A DNA stretch of 32,648 bases, from positions 1 through 32,648 of the forward strand of contig DASQAV010000043.1 in NCBI GenBank assembly GCA_035635575.1. Reading direction: 5' to 3'. This DNA is from WS-7 sp035635575. GTDB lineage: Bacteria > Eisenbacteria > RBG-16-71-46 > SZUA-252. How positions within the stretch are numbered: the stretch's first letter is position 1; every line of letters begins with the position of its first letter. A program made the position numbers and the translations under genes. Below are positions 18,101-26,569 of this stretch, one piece after another. The notes below the pieces were generated by a model. The model worked only from the letters and a program-made list of their open reading frames with translations, was not told the origin of the DNA and ran no database searches.

Positions 18101-19247
18101 CGGAGACCGGAGCCGCGTCGCGCGTCGCCATCCTCCGCGGGGGCGGGAGCGCCGGGTAGGCACCCCACGTGAGCCAGACCGATTCTTCGTCCCGATCCTG
18201 CGACTCCTCGTAGTTGGTGGACCCGTTCCGTTTCAGGTCGTAGCCGAAGCCCGTGTTCCCCGTGCCGTAGAAGTAGAGGCGGTCCCCCGCGTCGAACACG
18301 CCGTCCCCTTCCCCGGTCACGACGATGGCGCACTCGCGGAGCGAGTCGGGAGCGGTGTCCACCATCACGCTCTCGGGAAGATCTCCCGGGGTCGAGCGGA
18401 AGACCCGAAAGGACGAGGGATCGATCCCCGCGACCGAGACACCCGCCGCCGCGAGATCGGCCGCGCTCAAGGCATAGAGGCCGGGGCGCAGGATCCCGAG
18501 CCGAACCCAGGGACGTGTCGGCTCGAGCCGGAGCGGTCCGGTATAGACAGCGGCGTGCCGGGCCGCGCGTCGCGCCGCGGGAGAGAGCGAGCCGCGGCCG
18601 GGCTCGGCCGCCGCGCGTTCTCCCCCCGCCGGAAGCGGGGTCCACGAGACGCTCAGGGTGATCTGCTCGAAGGCGGTTGCCGCGCGCGTCCTCGCATCCC
18701 ATCGCACCGGACGAAGCGTCACCTGGATCACGCGCTCCTCTCCGGCCGCGGTCTTCACGATGCTGGCCAGCGGAGGCTCGGCAGGCCGGACGGACCGGCG
18801 GCCGTAACCCGGAGCGTCCAGGGAAGCGGCGATCTCGGCGGGCCCGACCGATTGCCATCGACGGGGATCGGAAACGAGGTAGGGCAAGGGCTCGGGAAGG
18901 AGGCTCCCGAGGGAGTGCTCCCCCTGGGCGCTCGCCGTGACCGTGGGCTCGACCCCCCACGGCACGTGGAGGAGGAGCGTGAGCGCGGGAAGCTGGGGCG
19001 CGCCCTCGGAGGCCTCGAGCGCGCCGCCCGCGACGGTGATCTCGGCCAGCCGCTCGCCGAAGACGTCTCGAAATTGGACTTGGGGCGCGGGCACCGGGAG
19101 CACGACGCGGTACCCGGTCGCGGTCACCGACTCGACCCGCGGGGCGAGCGGAGCGGAGGATTCGACCCTGGGAGCGGCCCCCGACGCGGGGCTGCCCCAG
19201 AGGAGGAGCGGAGCGAGAACAACGAGGAGCCTGGGCGCGAACCTCAA
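15129..19247 (-). CDS. porU: PorU-like type IX secretion sortase, peptidase family C25
   Basis: A 1372-aa exported cysteine peptidase of the gingipain (C25) fold; PorU removes cargo C-terminal signals at the cell surface. The frame is open into the upstream gene, but TTG at 19247 overlaps that gene's stop (TTGA) and starts a clear signal peptide (RLLVVLAPLLLWGSPASG). An N-terminal beta-rich region occupies about 30-640. The C25 domain begins near VDYLIVTHPSLL (647-658). The catalytic pair is visible as VGHGS (H893) and FFSCTVGRF (C927). Residues from about 1281 form a FlgD-like / type IX CTD (NYPNPFEG ... WDGKDSQG ... GVYLLRVTA). It precedes porV, as in Bacteroidetes. The weak point is the TTG start, whose AAGG is too close to it, so expression may rely on coupling to the Trm112 gene. 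Confidence 0.88.
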   Translation of the reverse strand: MRFAPRLLVVLAPLLLWGSPASGAAPRVESSAPLAPRVESVTATGYRVVLPVPAPQVQFRDVFGERLAEITVAGGALEASEGAPQLPALTLLLHVPWGVEPTVTASAQGEHSLGSLLPEPLPYLVSDPRRWQSVGPAEIAASLDAPGYGRRSVRPAEPPLASIVKTAAGEERVIQVTLRPVRWDARTRAATAFEQITLSVSWTPLPAGGERAAAEPGRGSLSPAARRAARHAAVYTGPLRLEPTRPWVRLGILRPGLYALSAADLAAAGVSVAGIDPSSFRVFRSTPGDLPESVMVDTAPDSLRECAIVVTGEGDGVFDAGDRLYFYGTGNTGFGYDLKRNGSTNYEESQDRDEESVWLTWGAYPALPPPRRMATRDAAPVSAAVSVTTVPHRVHYEENRVRDFALMIANTRWERWFWLSFSVDPSKRFGSKIGFPLVLPGAEPGGAGSIFVRMWGKGVSVGQAADHYANAYWNRALVAADSANLSMPFDLEGSGFTVHAADALMIEVPRVVDPGSPNRVDQSNLAWFEVTYPRRLAAINDTLQFAADSLVTGSVHYGITGVADTTAAWFLDRTDPENPIRYVNGTFSTGIAPFTLVVEDSLPSGPPKRYALVSTALAARPATVARYAPATSAHTITNLLDPDVGVDYLIVTHPSLLASAESLAIYRAAHLPGMAAPRVGIATTDRIAAQLGGGSPDPVPIRNLLAYARLHWTGPAPAYACLFGDASLDPKNYLGFGTPDLVPTYSNYFEVFPLLFQWVSDDFFGLLDGPGDQLLDIALGRLPAKNAAEASTMSRVKPVAFEGTSEFDSWRARVLLCADDSKKRENDDPLGNKHVDQMERKDRFHLPYPIERSKVYLNDYAFADTLHQSKPAARDDFIARINQGNWLVDYVGHGSPQTLADEQVFRSSDIGRLTNVTRPAIFGFFSCTVGRFDELLQEGLGELLLKMPSGGAVAAIAATEDVFGAESTQLNDDIVDRLFPLRPRVDSTLALGPAIQGAKNTHVNSVVRRYVLLGDPGLSIPIPRGRGVWEKSPLDSVLRGDLVVVRGHAIFPDSSRDSLSTGTARIQVQGKPFDRTQTGLGDFSNRVTTHYLIPGPILFRGEVALSQGAFEARFVIPVDARVAGGTGQLRALLSAAGGRGVGLAVDSLRIGQGLSSRADLNPPTITLLAPSGSDSTFQAGDRLTFAIEDSSGVDLTRLDNSHTIFVIVDDRGNPFEVTPSFAYDAGSYTRGTVGFTLPSLAEGLHTIEVHASDTFGNIAVRSFVIDIHAQARPGDPMQLTQVFNYPNPFEGTTYIHARLNQGGRIHVGIFTVAGRRVRDLATDGRAGENYLPWDGKDSQGENVAIGVYLLRVTAESPEGKRASVVGRALRKR

Positions 19248-19420
19248 GCCTTGGTAATCCGCTGGGCATTCTCGATCAACATGTCCGGAATGTCGTCGAC
19301 GATGAGAAAGATGAGACCGCAGCGATCGCAGATCAGCCGCTCGGGGTCCTTCCCATCCCGGAGGTCCCCCTTGCACTGAGGACACACGAGTATCGAACGG
19401 AGCTCCTCGCTGATCGGCAT
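19244..19420 (-). CDS. Trm112-family (UPF0434-like) small zinc protein
   Basis: A 58-aa protein with two zinc-knuckle pairs, CPQC (C13, C16) and CDRC (C31, C34), and the family ending LIFLIVDDIPDML. Trm112 homologues are small zinc proteins that bind and stabilise methyltransferases in eukaryotes and archaea; the bacterial role is less clear. ATG at 19420 has an excellent site, GGAGGG at 19427-19432, six bases away. It starts two bases after the accA stop, and its TGA overlaps the TTG of porU, so it forms the physical link between housekeeping genes and the secretion genes. Bacterial homologues more often sit near lipid A or nucleotide-sugar genes, so this position is unusual. Confidence 0.85.
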   Translation of the reverse strand: MPISEELRSILVCPQCKGDLRDGKDPERLICDRCGLIFLIVDDIPDMLIENAQRITKA

Positions 19421-19422
19421 GC

Positions 19423-20415
19423 TTATCCCTCCCCCACGGGGGCCGGTTGTGGACCGGTCTCCTCCAGATAGACCCCCATCTTGAGAAACTTCTCCAGCCG
19501 GCGGTCCAGAAGCTCCTGGACCGGGAGCCCCAGGAGCCCCCTCAGGTGCCGGACCACGGCCGATTGAATGCGGCGGGCGCTCTCCTCGGGATCCCGATGG
19601 GCGCCTCCCAGGGGCTCGGGGATGACCTCGTCGATCACGTTCAGCTCCAGGAGATCGTGCGCCGTGAGCTTGAGCGCCTCGGCCGCCTGCTCCGCCTTGC
19701 CCGCGTCCTTCCAGAGAATCGCCGCGCATCCCTCCGGAGTGATGACGGAATAGATCGAGTTCTCGAGCATCAGCACCACGTCGGCCACCGCGATGGCCAG
19801 GGCGCCCCCCGACCCTCCTTCGCCGATCACGACCGACACGATCGGCACCGGCAGGTGCGCCATCTCCACGAGATTCCGCGCGATGGCCTCCGATTGCCCC
19901 CGCTCCTCGGCGCCCAGCCCCGGATAGGCGCCCGGCGTGTCCACGAAGGTCACGAGCGGCGTGCCCAGCTTGGCGGCGAGCTGCATGAGACGGAGCGCCT
20001 TCCGGTAGCCCTCCGGATTGGCCATTCCGAAATTGCGGTGGATGTTCTCTTTGGTGTCGCGCCCCTTCTGGTGCCCGATCAGGACGACGGGGATATTCTC
20101 CATCGTCGTGAGGCCCGCGATGATCGCCGGGTCGTCCCCGAAGCGGCGGTCGCCATGGAGCTCCAGAAACCCCGGAGCGATCACTTTCAGGTAGTCGAGC
20201 GTGTACGGGCGCCGGGGATGCCGGGCCAGCTTCACCCGCTGCCATCGCGTGAGCTTGGAGTAGACGTCGCGGCGCAGCTTCTCGACCTTGCGCTCGAGGC
20301 GCTTGATCTCTTCCTCGATCTCCGCGTTCACCGGCGCGGCCGCGTTCTTGAGATCTTCGATGCGGCGCTCCAGCTCCACGATCGGCTTCTCGAAATCGAG
20401 CCAGGTTCCGTTCAC
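19423..20415 (-). CDS. accA: Acetyl-CoA carboxylase carboxyltransferase subunit alpha
   Basis: The alpha subunit of the carboxyltransferase that makes malonyl-CoA for fatty acid synthesis, acting with AccD. It is 330 aa, normal for AccA. An N-terminal helical region (EEEIKRLERKVEKL) precedes RPYTLDYLK (70-78) and the crotonase-like core: FLELHGDRRFGDD, VTFVDTPGAYPG, IGEGGSGGALAI and YSVITPEGCAAILW. The start is GTG at 20415, with GGAG (20424-20427) eight bases upstream and 19 bp after the dnaE stop. dnaE-accA adjacency is common in Gram-negative bacteria. accD is not in the window. Confidence 0.97.
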   Translation of the reverse strand: MNGTWLDFEKPIVELERRIEDLKNAAAPVNAEIEEEIKRLERKVEKLRRDVYSKLTRWQRVKLARHPRRPYTLDYLKVIAPGFLELHGDRRFGDDPAIIAGLTTMENIPVVLIGHQKGRDTKENIHRNFGMANPEGYRKALRLMQLAAKLGTPLVTFVDTPGAYPGLGAEERGQSEAIARNLVEMAHLPVPIVSVVIGEGGSGGALAIAVADVVLMLENSIYSVITPEGCAAILWKDAGKAEQAAEALKLTAHDLLELNVIDEVIPEPLGGAHRDPEESARRIQSAVVRHLRGLLGLPVQELLDRRLEKFLKMGVYLEETGPQPAPVGEG

Positions 20416-20434
20416 GGTTCGGTCTCCGACGGGA

Positions 20435-23400
20435 TCAGAAGGGGACGGGCTCCCGCTCGGCGCTCACGAGCGTGACCGCGCGCTCGCCCAGGCGCCTCTT
20501 GAGCTCGTCCATCAGCTCCTCGCTGGGGCGCACCAGGACGCGGCGTGCGCGGATCTGCGTTCTCGAGCCATCGGACGGCGAGCGTACGAGGAAGGTTACC
20601 GGCGAGCGGCCGGGGTGGCGACCCAGGAGGTCCCGGAGCGTCTCGAGCGACACGCCCTCCCCAGCCTCGGTCAGATCCAGGGTCAGCTCCCCTTCCGGAC
20701 CCGCTTCCTGGGAAGCGATCGCGCGGAGGCTCTGGAAGACCAGCTTGGGATCCTGGTCCTCGCGCACGCTGACGCGCGCCCGGGTCTCGATCACCGCGCC
20801 TTGCGTCAGCGCCGCCCGGTTTCGCTCGTAGAGATCGGCGAACGTCACGCCTTCCACGCTCCCCGAGAAATCCTCCAGCGTCACGAACGCCATCGGACGC
20901 CCGTTCCGGTCCGCGATGGTCTTGATCGCGGAGACCATGCCGATGAAGGAGATCTCCTGGCCGTCTCTCGCCTCGCGGATCTTCGCCGTGTCGGGAAGCC
21001 GCCGCGACTCGATGAGCGGGCGGTAGGGCGAGAGCGGATGGTCGGAGAAGTAGAAGCCCAGCACCTCGCGCTCCTTGCTCAGCCGGTCCATGAGCGGCCA
21101 GGAGGGGATGTTGGGGAGCGGAGGCTCCGGGGCCTCGATCGAGTGCTCCGCGCCGAAGAGCGCGACCTGGTCCTGGCTCTGGCCGCGCGCCAGGTCCTGC
21201 GCCCGCCCGATCGCGCCCGCGACCGACTCGAAGAGCTGCGCCCGGTCTCCCCCCAGCGAGTCGCAGGCGCCGGCGAGCACGAGCGATTCGATGACGCGCT
21301 TGTTGATCGACTTCGGATCGACGCGACGGCAGAGATCCCAGATCGAGACGAACGGTCCCCCGCTATGGCGTGACGCCACGATCGCCTCGACCGAGCCCTT
21401 GCCCACGTTCTTGACCGCCGTGAGGCCGAACCGGACGGCGTTCCCCTCCAGCGTGAAGGCCGATTCGCTCCGGTTCACGTCGGGCGGATGGACCTCGATC
21501 CCCATGCGGCGCGCCTCCTCGACCAGCACCACGATGCGATCGGTGTCCCCCACTTCGCTGCTCAGCGCGGCGGCGAAGAAGGCGGCGGGATGGTGGGCCT
21601 TGAGGTACGCGCACTGGTAGGAGAGGAGCGCGTACGCCGCGCTGTGCGCCCGCGGAAATCCGTAGCCCGCGAACTTCTCCACGAGATCGAAGATCTCCTC
21701 GGCCTTCTTCTTCGAAACCTGGTTCTTGGCGCAGCCCTCGACGAAGGTCTGCTTCATCCGCGCCATCTCCTCCGGCTTCTTCTTCCCCATGGCGCGGCGG
21801 AGGAGATCGCCCTGCGCGAGCGTGAATCCGGCGAGCCGGTTCGCGATCTGCATCACCTGGTCCTGGTACGCGATCACGCCCAGCGTGTTCTTCAAGATGG
21901 GCTCGAGCACGGGGTGCATGTACGTGATCTTCTGCTTCCCGTGCTTCCGCTTCGCGAAGTCGTCCAGCATGCCGCTCTGGATCGGTCCCGGCCGGAAGAG
22001 CGCGTTGATCGCGATGATGTCCTCGAAACTGTCGGGAAGCACCTTCCGGAGGAGCTCGCGCATTCCGGAAGACTCGAGCTGGAACACCCCGATCGTCTGC
22101 GCCTTGGAGAGGAGCGCGAAGGTGGCGGGATCGTCCAGGGGGATGTCCTTCAACGCCACGGCCGCACCCTTCCCCTCCTGGGGAGCCCAGCGCGCAGCGT
22201 TCTCGAGCACGGTGAGGGTCCGGAGCCCGAGGAAATCCATCTTGAGAAGGCCGATCTTCTCGAGGGAGACCATGTCGAACTGGGTCGTGACGTCCCCCTT
22301 GCTCGACCGGTACACGGGCACGTAGTCGGTGAGCTTCCCCGGCGCGATGAGCACCCCGGCCGCGTGCGTGGAGGCGTGACGCGCCAGCCCCTCGAGCGCC
22401 AGCGAGCAGCGGATCATCTTGGCGTGGGTCTCGTCCTGGGTCGCGAGCGCCTTCAGCTCCGGCACGGTCTCGAGCGCGCGCGTGAGCGTCATCCCCAGCT
22501 CCGCCGGCACCAGCTTCGCCACCCGGTCCTGATCGGCGTACGTCATGCCCAATGCCCGCCCCACGTCCCGCACGACCGCGCGGGCGGCCATGGTCCCGAA
22601 CGTGATGATCTGGGTCACGCTCTCGCGCCCGTACTTCTCGACCACGTACTCGATGACGCGGCCCCGGTTCTCGTAATCGAAATCGATGTCGATGTCGGGC
22701 ATGCTGATCCGCTCGGGATTCAGGAACCGCTCGAAGAGGAGATCGAACTTGAGGGGATCGATGTCGGTGATGCCGAGCACGTAGGAGACGAGGCTCCCCG
22801 CCGCCGATCCGCGGCCCGGGCCCACGCCGATCCCGTTCGCGCGCGCGAAATCGATGAAGTCGCGCACGATGAGGAAGTAGCGCGCGTAGCCCACCTGGCA
22901 GATGGTGTCGAGCTCGTACAAGAGCCTCTTCTCCATCGCCTCGTCCACGGTTTCGTAGCGGCGCCCCAGCCCCTCGCGGGCCACGTTGCGGAGGTACGCC
23001 TCCGCGCTCTGGAACTCGGGCGGGAGGGGAAACTCCGGAAGCTGCACGCGCTCGGTGTCGAGGGTCAGCTCGCACTTCTCCGCCACGTCGAGGGTGTTGC
23101 GGAGCACCTCGGGCGCGCCCTGGAAGAGCGCCTCCATCTCCTCGGTGGATTTCACGTAGACCTGATCGGTCGCGAAGCGGAAGCGGTCCGCGTCTTGTAA
23201 TGTCTTGCCGGTCTGGATGCAAAGCAGCACTTCGTGCGCCTCGGCATCCTCACGCTGGAGGTAGTGGCAGTCGTTCGTCGCGACCACCGGGATTCCCATG
23301 TCCTTTCCCAGCTCGATCAGCCGCTGCGCGACCGTGCGCTCCTCGGGAATGCCGTGATCCTGAATTTCCAGATAAAAGAACTCCTTACCGAAGAGGTCGC

Positions 23401-23896
23401 GGTACCACGCGGCGGCCTTCCGGGCGCCCTCCAGATCGTTTTCGAGGACCCGCTGCGGCAGCTCGCCGCGAAGGCAGGCGCTGAGACAGAGGAGCCCCTC
23501 CGCATGCGCCTCGAGGAGCTCCTTGTCGATCCGCGGCTTGTAGTGGAAGCCCTCCAGGTACCCGGCCGAGGAGAGCCGCATGAGGTTCCGGTAGCCCTCG
23601 CGATTTCTCGCGAGGAGCACGAGGTGGTCGTACGCGCCCTTTCCGTCCGCGGTTCGGGTCCGGTCGAGCCTCGACCCGTGTGCGACGTAGACCTCGCAGC
23701 CCACGATGGGTTTGAGCCCCGCCGCGCGGGCCTTCTCGTAAAACTCCACCGCCCCGAAGAGATTTCCATGATCGGTCAGCGCGAGCGCGGGCATGCCGAG
23801 GCCCTTCACGCGCTCGACGAGCCGGTCGAGGCGGCACGCGCCGTCCAGAAGCGAGTAATCGCTGTGGTTGTGGAGGTGGACGAATCCAGCGCTCAT
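20435..23896 (-). CDS. dnaE: DNA polymerase III subunit alpha
   Basis: The replicative polymerase subunit, 1153 aa, usual length for DnaE. It begins with the PHP domain (FVHLHNHSDYS at 5-15, TDHGN at 41-45). The C-family palm carries GPGRGSAAGSL (359-369) and PDIDIDF, with D401 and D403 aligning with the catalytic pair of the E. coli enzyme, and KMDFLGL with D554. Helix-hairpin-helix and OB regions complete the C-terminus. The open frame begins at TTG 23911, but ATG at 23896 has GGCGAGG six bases upstream and puts the PHP motif at the usual distance from the start, so it is chosen. It is followed by accA after 19 bp. No convincing promoter lies in the 78-bp gap to the PBP gene. Confidence 0.98.
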   Translation of the reverse strand: MSAGFVHLHNHSDYSLLDGACRLDRLVERVKGLGMPALALTDHGNLFGAVEFYEKARAAGLKPIVGCEVYVAHGSRLDRTRTADGKGAYDHLVLLARNREGYRNLMRLSSAGYLEGFHYKPRIDKELLEAHAEGLLCLSACLRGELPQRVLENDLEGARKAAAWYRDLFGKEFFYLEIQDHGIPEERTVAQRLIELGKDMGIPVVATNDCHYLQREDAEAHEVLLCIQTGKTLQDADRFRFATDQVYVKSTEEMEALFQGAPEVLRNTLDVAEKCELTLDTERVQLPEFPLPPEFQSAEAYLRNVAREGLGRRYETVDEAMEKRLLYELDTICQVGYARYFLIVRDFIDFARANGIGVGPGRGSAAGSLVSYVLGITDIDPLKFDLLFERFLNPERISMPDIDIDFDYENRGRVIEYVVEKYGRESVTQIITFGTMAARAVVRDVGRALGMTYADQDRVAKLVPAELGMTLTRALETVPELKALATQDETHAKMIRCSLALEGLARHASTHAAGVLIAPGKLTDYVPVYRSSKGDVTTQFDMVSLEKIGLLKMDFLGLRTLTVLENAARWAPQEGKGAAVALKDIPLDDPATFALLSKAQTIGVFQLESSGMRELLRKVLPDSFEDIIAINALFRPGPIQSGMLDDFAKRKHGKQKITYMHPVLEPILKNTLGVIAYQDQVMQIANRLAGFTLAQGDLLRRAMGKKKPEEMARMKQTFVEGCAKNQVSKKKAEEIFDLVEKFAGYGFPRAHSAAYALLSYQCAYLKAHHPAAFFAAALSSEVGDTDRIVVLVEEARRMGIEVHPPDVNRSESAFTLEGNAVRFGLTAVKNVGKGSVEAIVASRHSGGPFVSIWDLCRRVDPKSINKRVIESLVLAGACDSLGGDRAQLFESVAGAIGRAQDLARGQSQDQVALFGAEHSIEAPEPPLPNIPSWPLMDRLSKEREVLGFYFSDHPLSPYRPLIESRRLPDTAKIREARDGQEISFIGMVSAIKTIADRNGRPMAFVTLEDFSGSVEGVTFADLYERNRAALTQGAVIETRARVSVREDQDPKLVFQSLRAIASQEAGPEGELTLDLTEAGEGVSLETLRDLLGRHPGRSPVTFLVRSPSDGSRTQIRARRVLVRPSEELMDELKRRLGERAVTLVSAEREPVPF

Positions 23897-23974
23897 GCGA
23901 TGCCTCGCCAACGGAAGCAGCCGGGGAGATGAGGACGGGGAACCACGGCCCGCAGTTTACCACGTTCGCGGACG

Positions 23975-26518
23975 CTAGATTCCCGGCGGCGTCGGGTCCT
24001 CGTGCGGATCGCCGGATCCCGGCTCAGCACCGGGGCCCGTTCCGGGAGCGGGCGGGTTCCCGTGCTCGTCCGGTGAGATGTTCTCGTCGGGCGGGCGGTT
24101 CTCGTGGTCGTAATCATCCGGCCCGCCGAACGGAAGCACCCCGGTCGAGTCCATCGCCTCGGTGCCGAACCAGCTCGGCGCGTGCGAGACCATGCACACC
24201 TGCCGCGGCTCGGTCGAGGGAACGAAGGACTCCCGCATGATGTGCGGACAGTCCGCCCCGGCCCGGTATCCCGTATCGGCGTCGATCCAGACGTCGATCA
24301 CGCCGGGGGGCGCCTGGAATTCCCGAACGGGCTTCCCGCGATGCGCCTCGTCCATGAAGCGGGCCCAGATGGGAACCGCGGCCTGCGTCCCGGAGAGCCC
24401 GAGGCGGCGGTTCCGGTCGCATCCCACCCAGACTCCCGCCACGAGATCGGGCGTGTAGCCCACGAACCAGGCATCGTTCTCATCGTCGGTGGTTCCGGTC
24501 TTCCCCGCCGCGGGGCGCGTGAACCCGAACTGGCTCCGGATCGAGGCCGCGGTCCCGTAGATCACGGGGCCTTCCAGAAGCGTCGTGGCCATGTAGGCGG
24601 TCTCCGGACGGATCACCCGCCGCGATTCGCGCCGGGGGGTCCAGACCAGGTTTCCGCCCCGGTCCAGAACCGCGCGCACCGCGATCGGGCGGACCATGAC
24701 GCCGCCGTTCGCGATCGTGGCGTAGGCGGTCGTGAGCTCGATGGGCGTCACCTCGCTCGTCCCGAGCGCCAGCGAGGCCACCTCGCGCAGGCGGCTCTGC
24801 ACCCCCAGCGCGTGCGCCATCTGGGCGATCTTCGGAATCCCGACCAGGAATTCGAGCCGCACCGTAGCGACGTTCATCGAGCGCGCGAGGGCACGCGCCG
24901 CCGTCACCCTCCCGTAATAGGTGTCCTCGTAGTTCCTGGGGGCCCACGGGCCCAGCGATGTTTGAAAGGAATCCGGCGTGTCCTCGAGCAGCGTCGCCGC
25001 CGTGAGGGGCGGCCGCCGGCCCTCGAACGGCGAATCCAGCGCGGCCACGTAGACGAAGGGCTTGAAGGCGGAGCCGGGCTGGCGGCGGGATTCGACCGAC
25101 CGGTTGAAGGGGCTCGTGCGGTAGTCCCGCCCACCCACCATCGCGCGGATCGCGCCGTTCTGCGGCTCGAGGGCAAGGAGCGCGGCTTGCGCGGGATCGC
25201 GGCTCGCGCCGCTCGAGGGAGAGCGCGCATCCGCCTCGCGCGCGCCTTCCCGAACGGCCTTCTCGGCCGCGTCCTCGAGACGGGGATCGAGCGTCGTGAA
25301 CACCTGGAGCCCGCGCGTGCTGAGATCCCCCTCCGAGATGTCCTTCGAGAGCACCTCGCGCACGTAGTCGACGAAGTAGGGGGCGCGGATGAGCGGCGCC
25401 GGGTTGGGCGCGAACCGCAGCGGGACTTTCCTCGCGCGCTGCGCATCGGCCTTGGAGATGAATCCGGACGCGACCATGTCGTCCAGCACCTCGTTCCTCC
25501 GCGAGATCGCGGCCTCGGCGTCGCGGTACGGGGAGAACCGGTTCGGCGCCGGAATGATTCCGGCGAGGAGCGCGGCTTCCCCCAGCGTGAGCTCGTTGGC
25601 GTGCTTGTTGAAATAGAAGAGCGCGCCCTCCTCCACGCCGCACACGGACCAGGTGCCGCGCTGGCCGAGGTAGATCTGATTCAGATAGAACTCGAGGATC
25701 TGCTCCTTGGAGTAGCGGAACTCGATCAGGACCGCGAGCAGCGCCTCGTGGAGCTTTCGCGTGAACGTCCGCTGCCTCGAGAGAAAGATGTTCTTCGCGA
25801 GCTGCTGGCTGATCGTGCTCCCTCCCTCGATCACGGTGCCCGCGCGCACGTTCCTCGCGGTCGCGCGTCCGATGCCCAGGATGTCGAGCCCCATGTGCCG
25901 GAAGAAGCGACGGTCCTCGCTGGCCACCACGGCCAGGGCCACGTGCCGGGGGATCGTGTGAAGCGGCATGTAGGACCGCCGCTCGCGCTCCTGATCGGAG
26001 AATTCCGCCAGGAGCAAGGGGTCGACGCGGAGGAGCCCGCGCGGTGTGGTCTCGGTGAAGCCGTTTTCAAGGGAGGCCACGTGCCCGTCCCGGATCTCGA
26101 CCAGCGTGGGAGAGCCGGGCTCGGACCGGTCGGGATAGACGAAGGGACGTAAGTAGATCTCGAAGATCGAGCCCCGCTTCCGGTACTGGCCGGGGGCGTA
26201 GGGCGTCCCGGCCGCGCGCCGGTATCGCGCCTGGTCCAGCGCCAGGCGGAGATCGGACTCATCGATGGGCATTCCCTGCCGGAGCTCGAGCCAATCCGCG
26301 TAGACACGCGTCGGAAACTTCCAGCCCTGGCCGGAATAGCGAAGCGAGGAAAGCGATGAGAGCCGGAACCAGTCGTATCCGAGAAAACCGAAGACGAAGA
26401 GAAGCACGACCAGGACCCAGCCCAGCCGGCTCTTCGAAAACGACCCGAACCTCCGGCGCAACTCGCCGGGAATGTGGAGCTTGAAGCCCTTTCCCGGCGG
26501 GATGAGTTTCGGATTCAC
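23975..26518 (-). CDS. Class A penicillin-binding protein, PBP1b-like (transglycosylase/transpeptidase)
   Basis: A bifunctional peptidoglycan synthase of 847 aa, anchored by one membrane helix (about 33-48). Residues about 80-125 (ALDQARYRR, APGQYRKRG) resemble the UB2H domain of PBP1b. The GT51 glycosyltransferase has ASEDRRFFRHMGLD (catalytic E201) and GGSTISQQLAKN (232-243). The transpeptidase has SAFK (S483, K486), SMN (547-549) and KTG (673-675). The last ~75 residues are acidic and Pro/Gly-rich, ending GDPHEDPTPPGI, an extension with no motif I recognise. The start is GTG at 26518 with no Shine-Dalgarno. A promoter-like pair ends eight bases upstream, so the mRNA may be leaderless. Confidence 0.95.
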   Translation of the reverse strand: MNPKLIPPGKGFKLHIPGELRRRFGSFSKSRLGWVLVVLLFVFGFLGYDWFRLSSLSSLRYSGQGWKFPTRVYADWLELRQGMPIDESDLRLALDQARYRRAAGTPYAPGQYRKRGSIFEIYLRPFVYPDRSEPGSPTLVEIRDGHVASLENGFTETTPRGLLRVDPLLLAEFSDQERERRSYMPLHTIPRHVALAVVASEDRRFFRHMGLDILGIGRATARNVRAGTVIEGGSTISQQLAKNIFLSRQRTFTRKLHEALLAVLIEFRYSKEQILEFYLNQIYLGQRGTWSVCGVEEGALFYFNKHANELTLGEAALLAGIIPAPNRFSPYRDAEAAISRRNEVLDDMVASGFISKADAQRARKVPLRFAPNPAPLIRAPYFVDYVREVLSKDISEGDLSTRGLQVFTTLDPRLEDAAEKAVREGAREADARSPSSGASRDPAQAALLALEPQNGAIRAMVGGRDYRTSPFNRSVESRRQPGSAFKPFVYVAALDSPFEGRRPPLTAATLLEDTPDSFQTSLGPWAPRNYEDTYYGRVTAARALARSMNVATVRLEFLVGIPKIAQMAHALGVQSRLREVASLALGTSEVTPIELTTAYATIANGGVMVRPIAVRAVLDRGGNLVWTPRRESRRVIRPETAYMATTLLEGPVIYGTAASIRSQFGFTRPAAGKTGTTDDENDAWFVGYTPDLVAGVWVGCDRNRRLGLSGTQAAVPIWARFMDEAHRGKPVREFQAPPGVIDVWIDADTGYRAGADCPHIMRESFVPSTEPRQVCMVSHAPSWFGTEAMDSTGVLPFGGPDDYDHENRPPDENISPDEHGNPPAPGTGPGAEPGSGDPHEDPTPPGI

Positions 26519-26526
26519 AGGGGCTG

Positions 26527-26555
26527 AGCCTACGGGGCCTCTACGCAGCCGTCAA
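26527..26555 (-). promoter_or_regulatory. Candidate promoter for the PBP gene, near-leaderless
   Basis: Minus strand TTGACG (26555-26550), exactly 17-bp spacer, TAGGCT (26532-26527). The -35 matches five of six; the -10 matches only three, but these include the key T1, A2 and T6. The -10 ends eight bases before the GTG, so transcription should start at or within about two bases of the start codon. There is no Shine-Dalgarno, which is consistent. Confidence 0.4.
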
Positions 26556-26569
26556 CCGGGGGGGATTCT

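Noticed and set aside
23897..23974. Promoter upstream of dnaE (TAAACT as -10)
   Set aside because: No acceptable -35 at 16-18 bases; dnaE may be read from further upstream.
24104..26152. 682-aa plus-strand open frame opposite the PBP gene
   Set aside because: Antisense shadow of GT51 and transpeptidase coding sequence.
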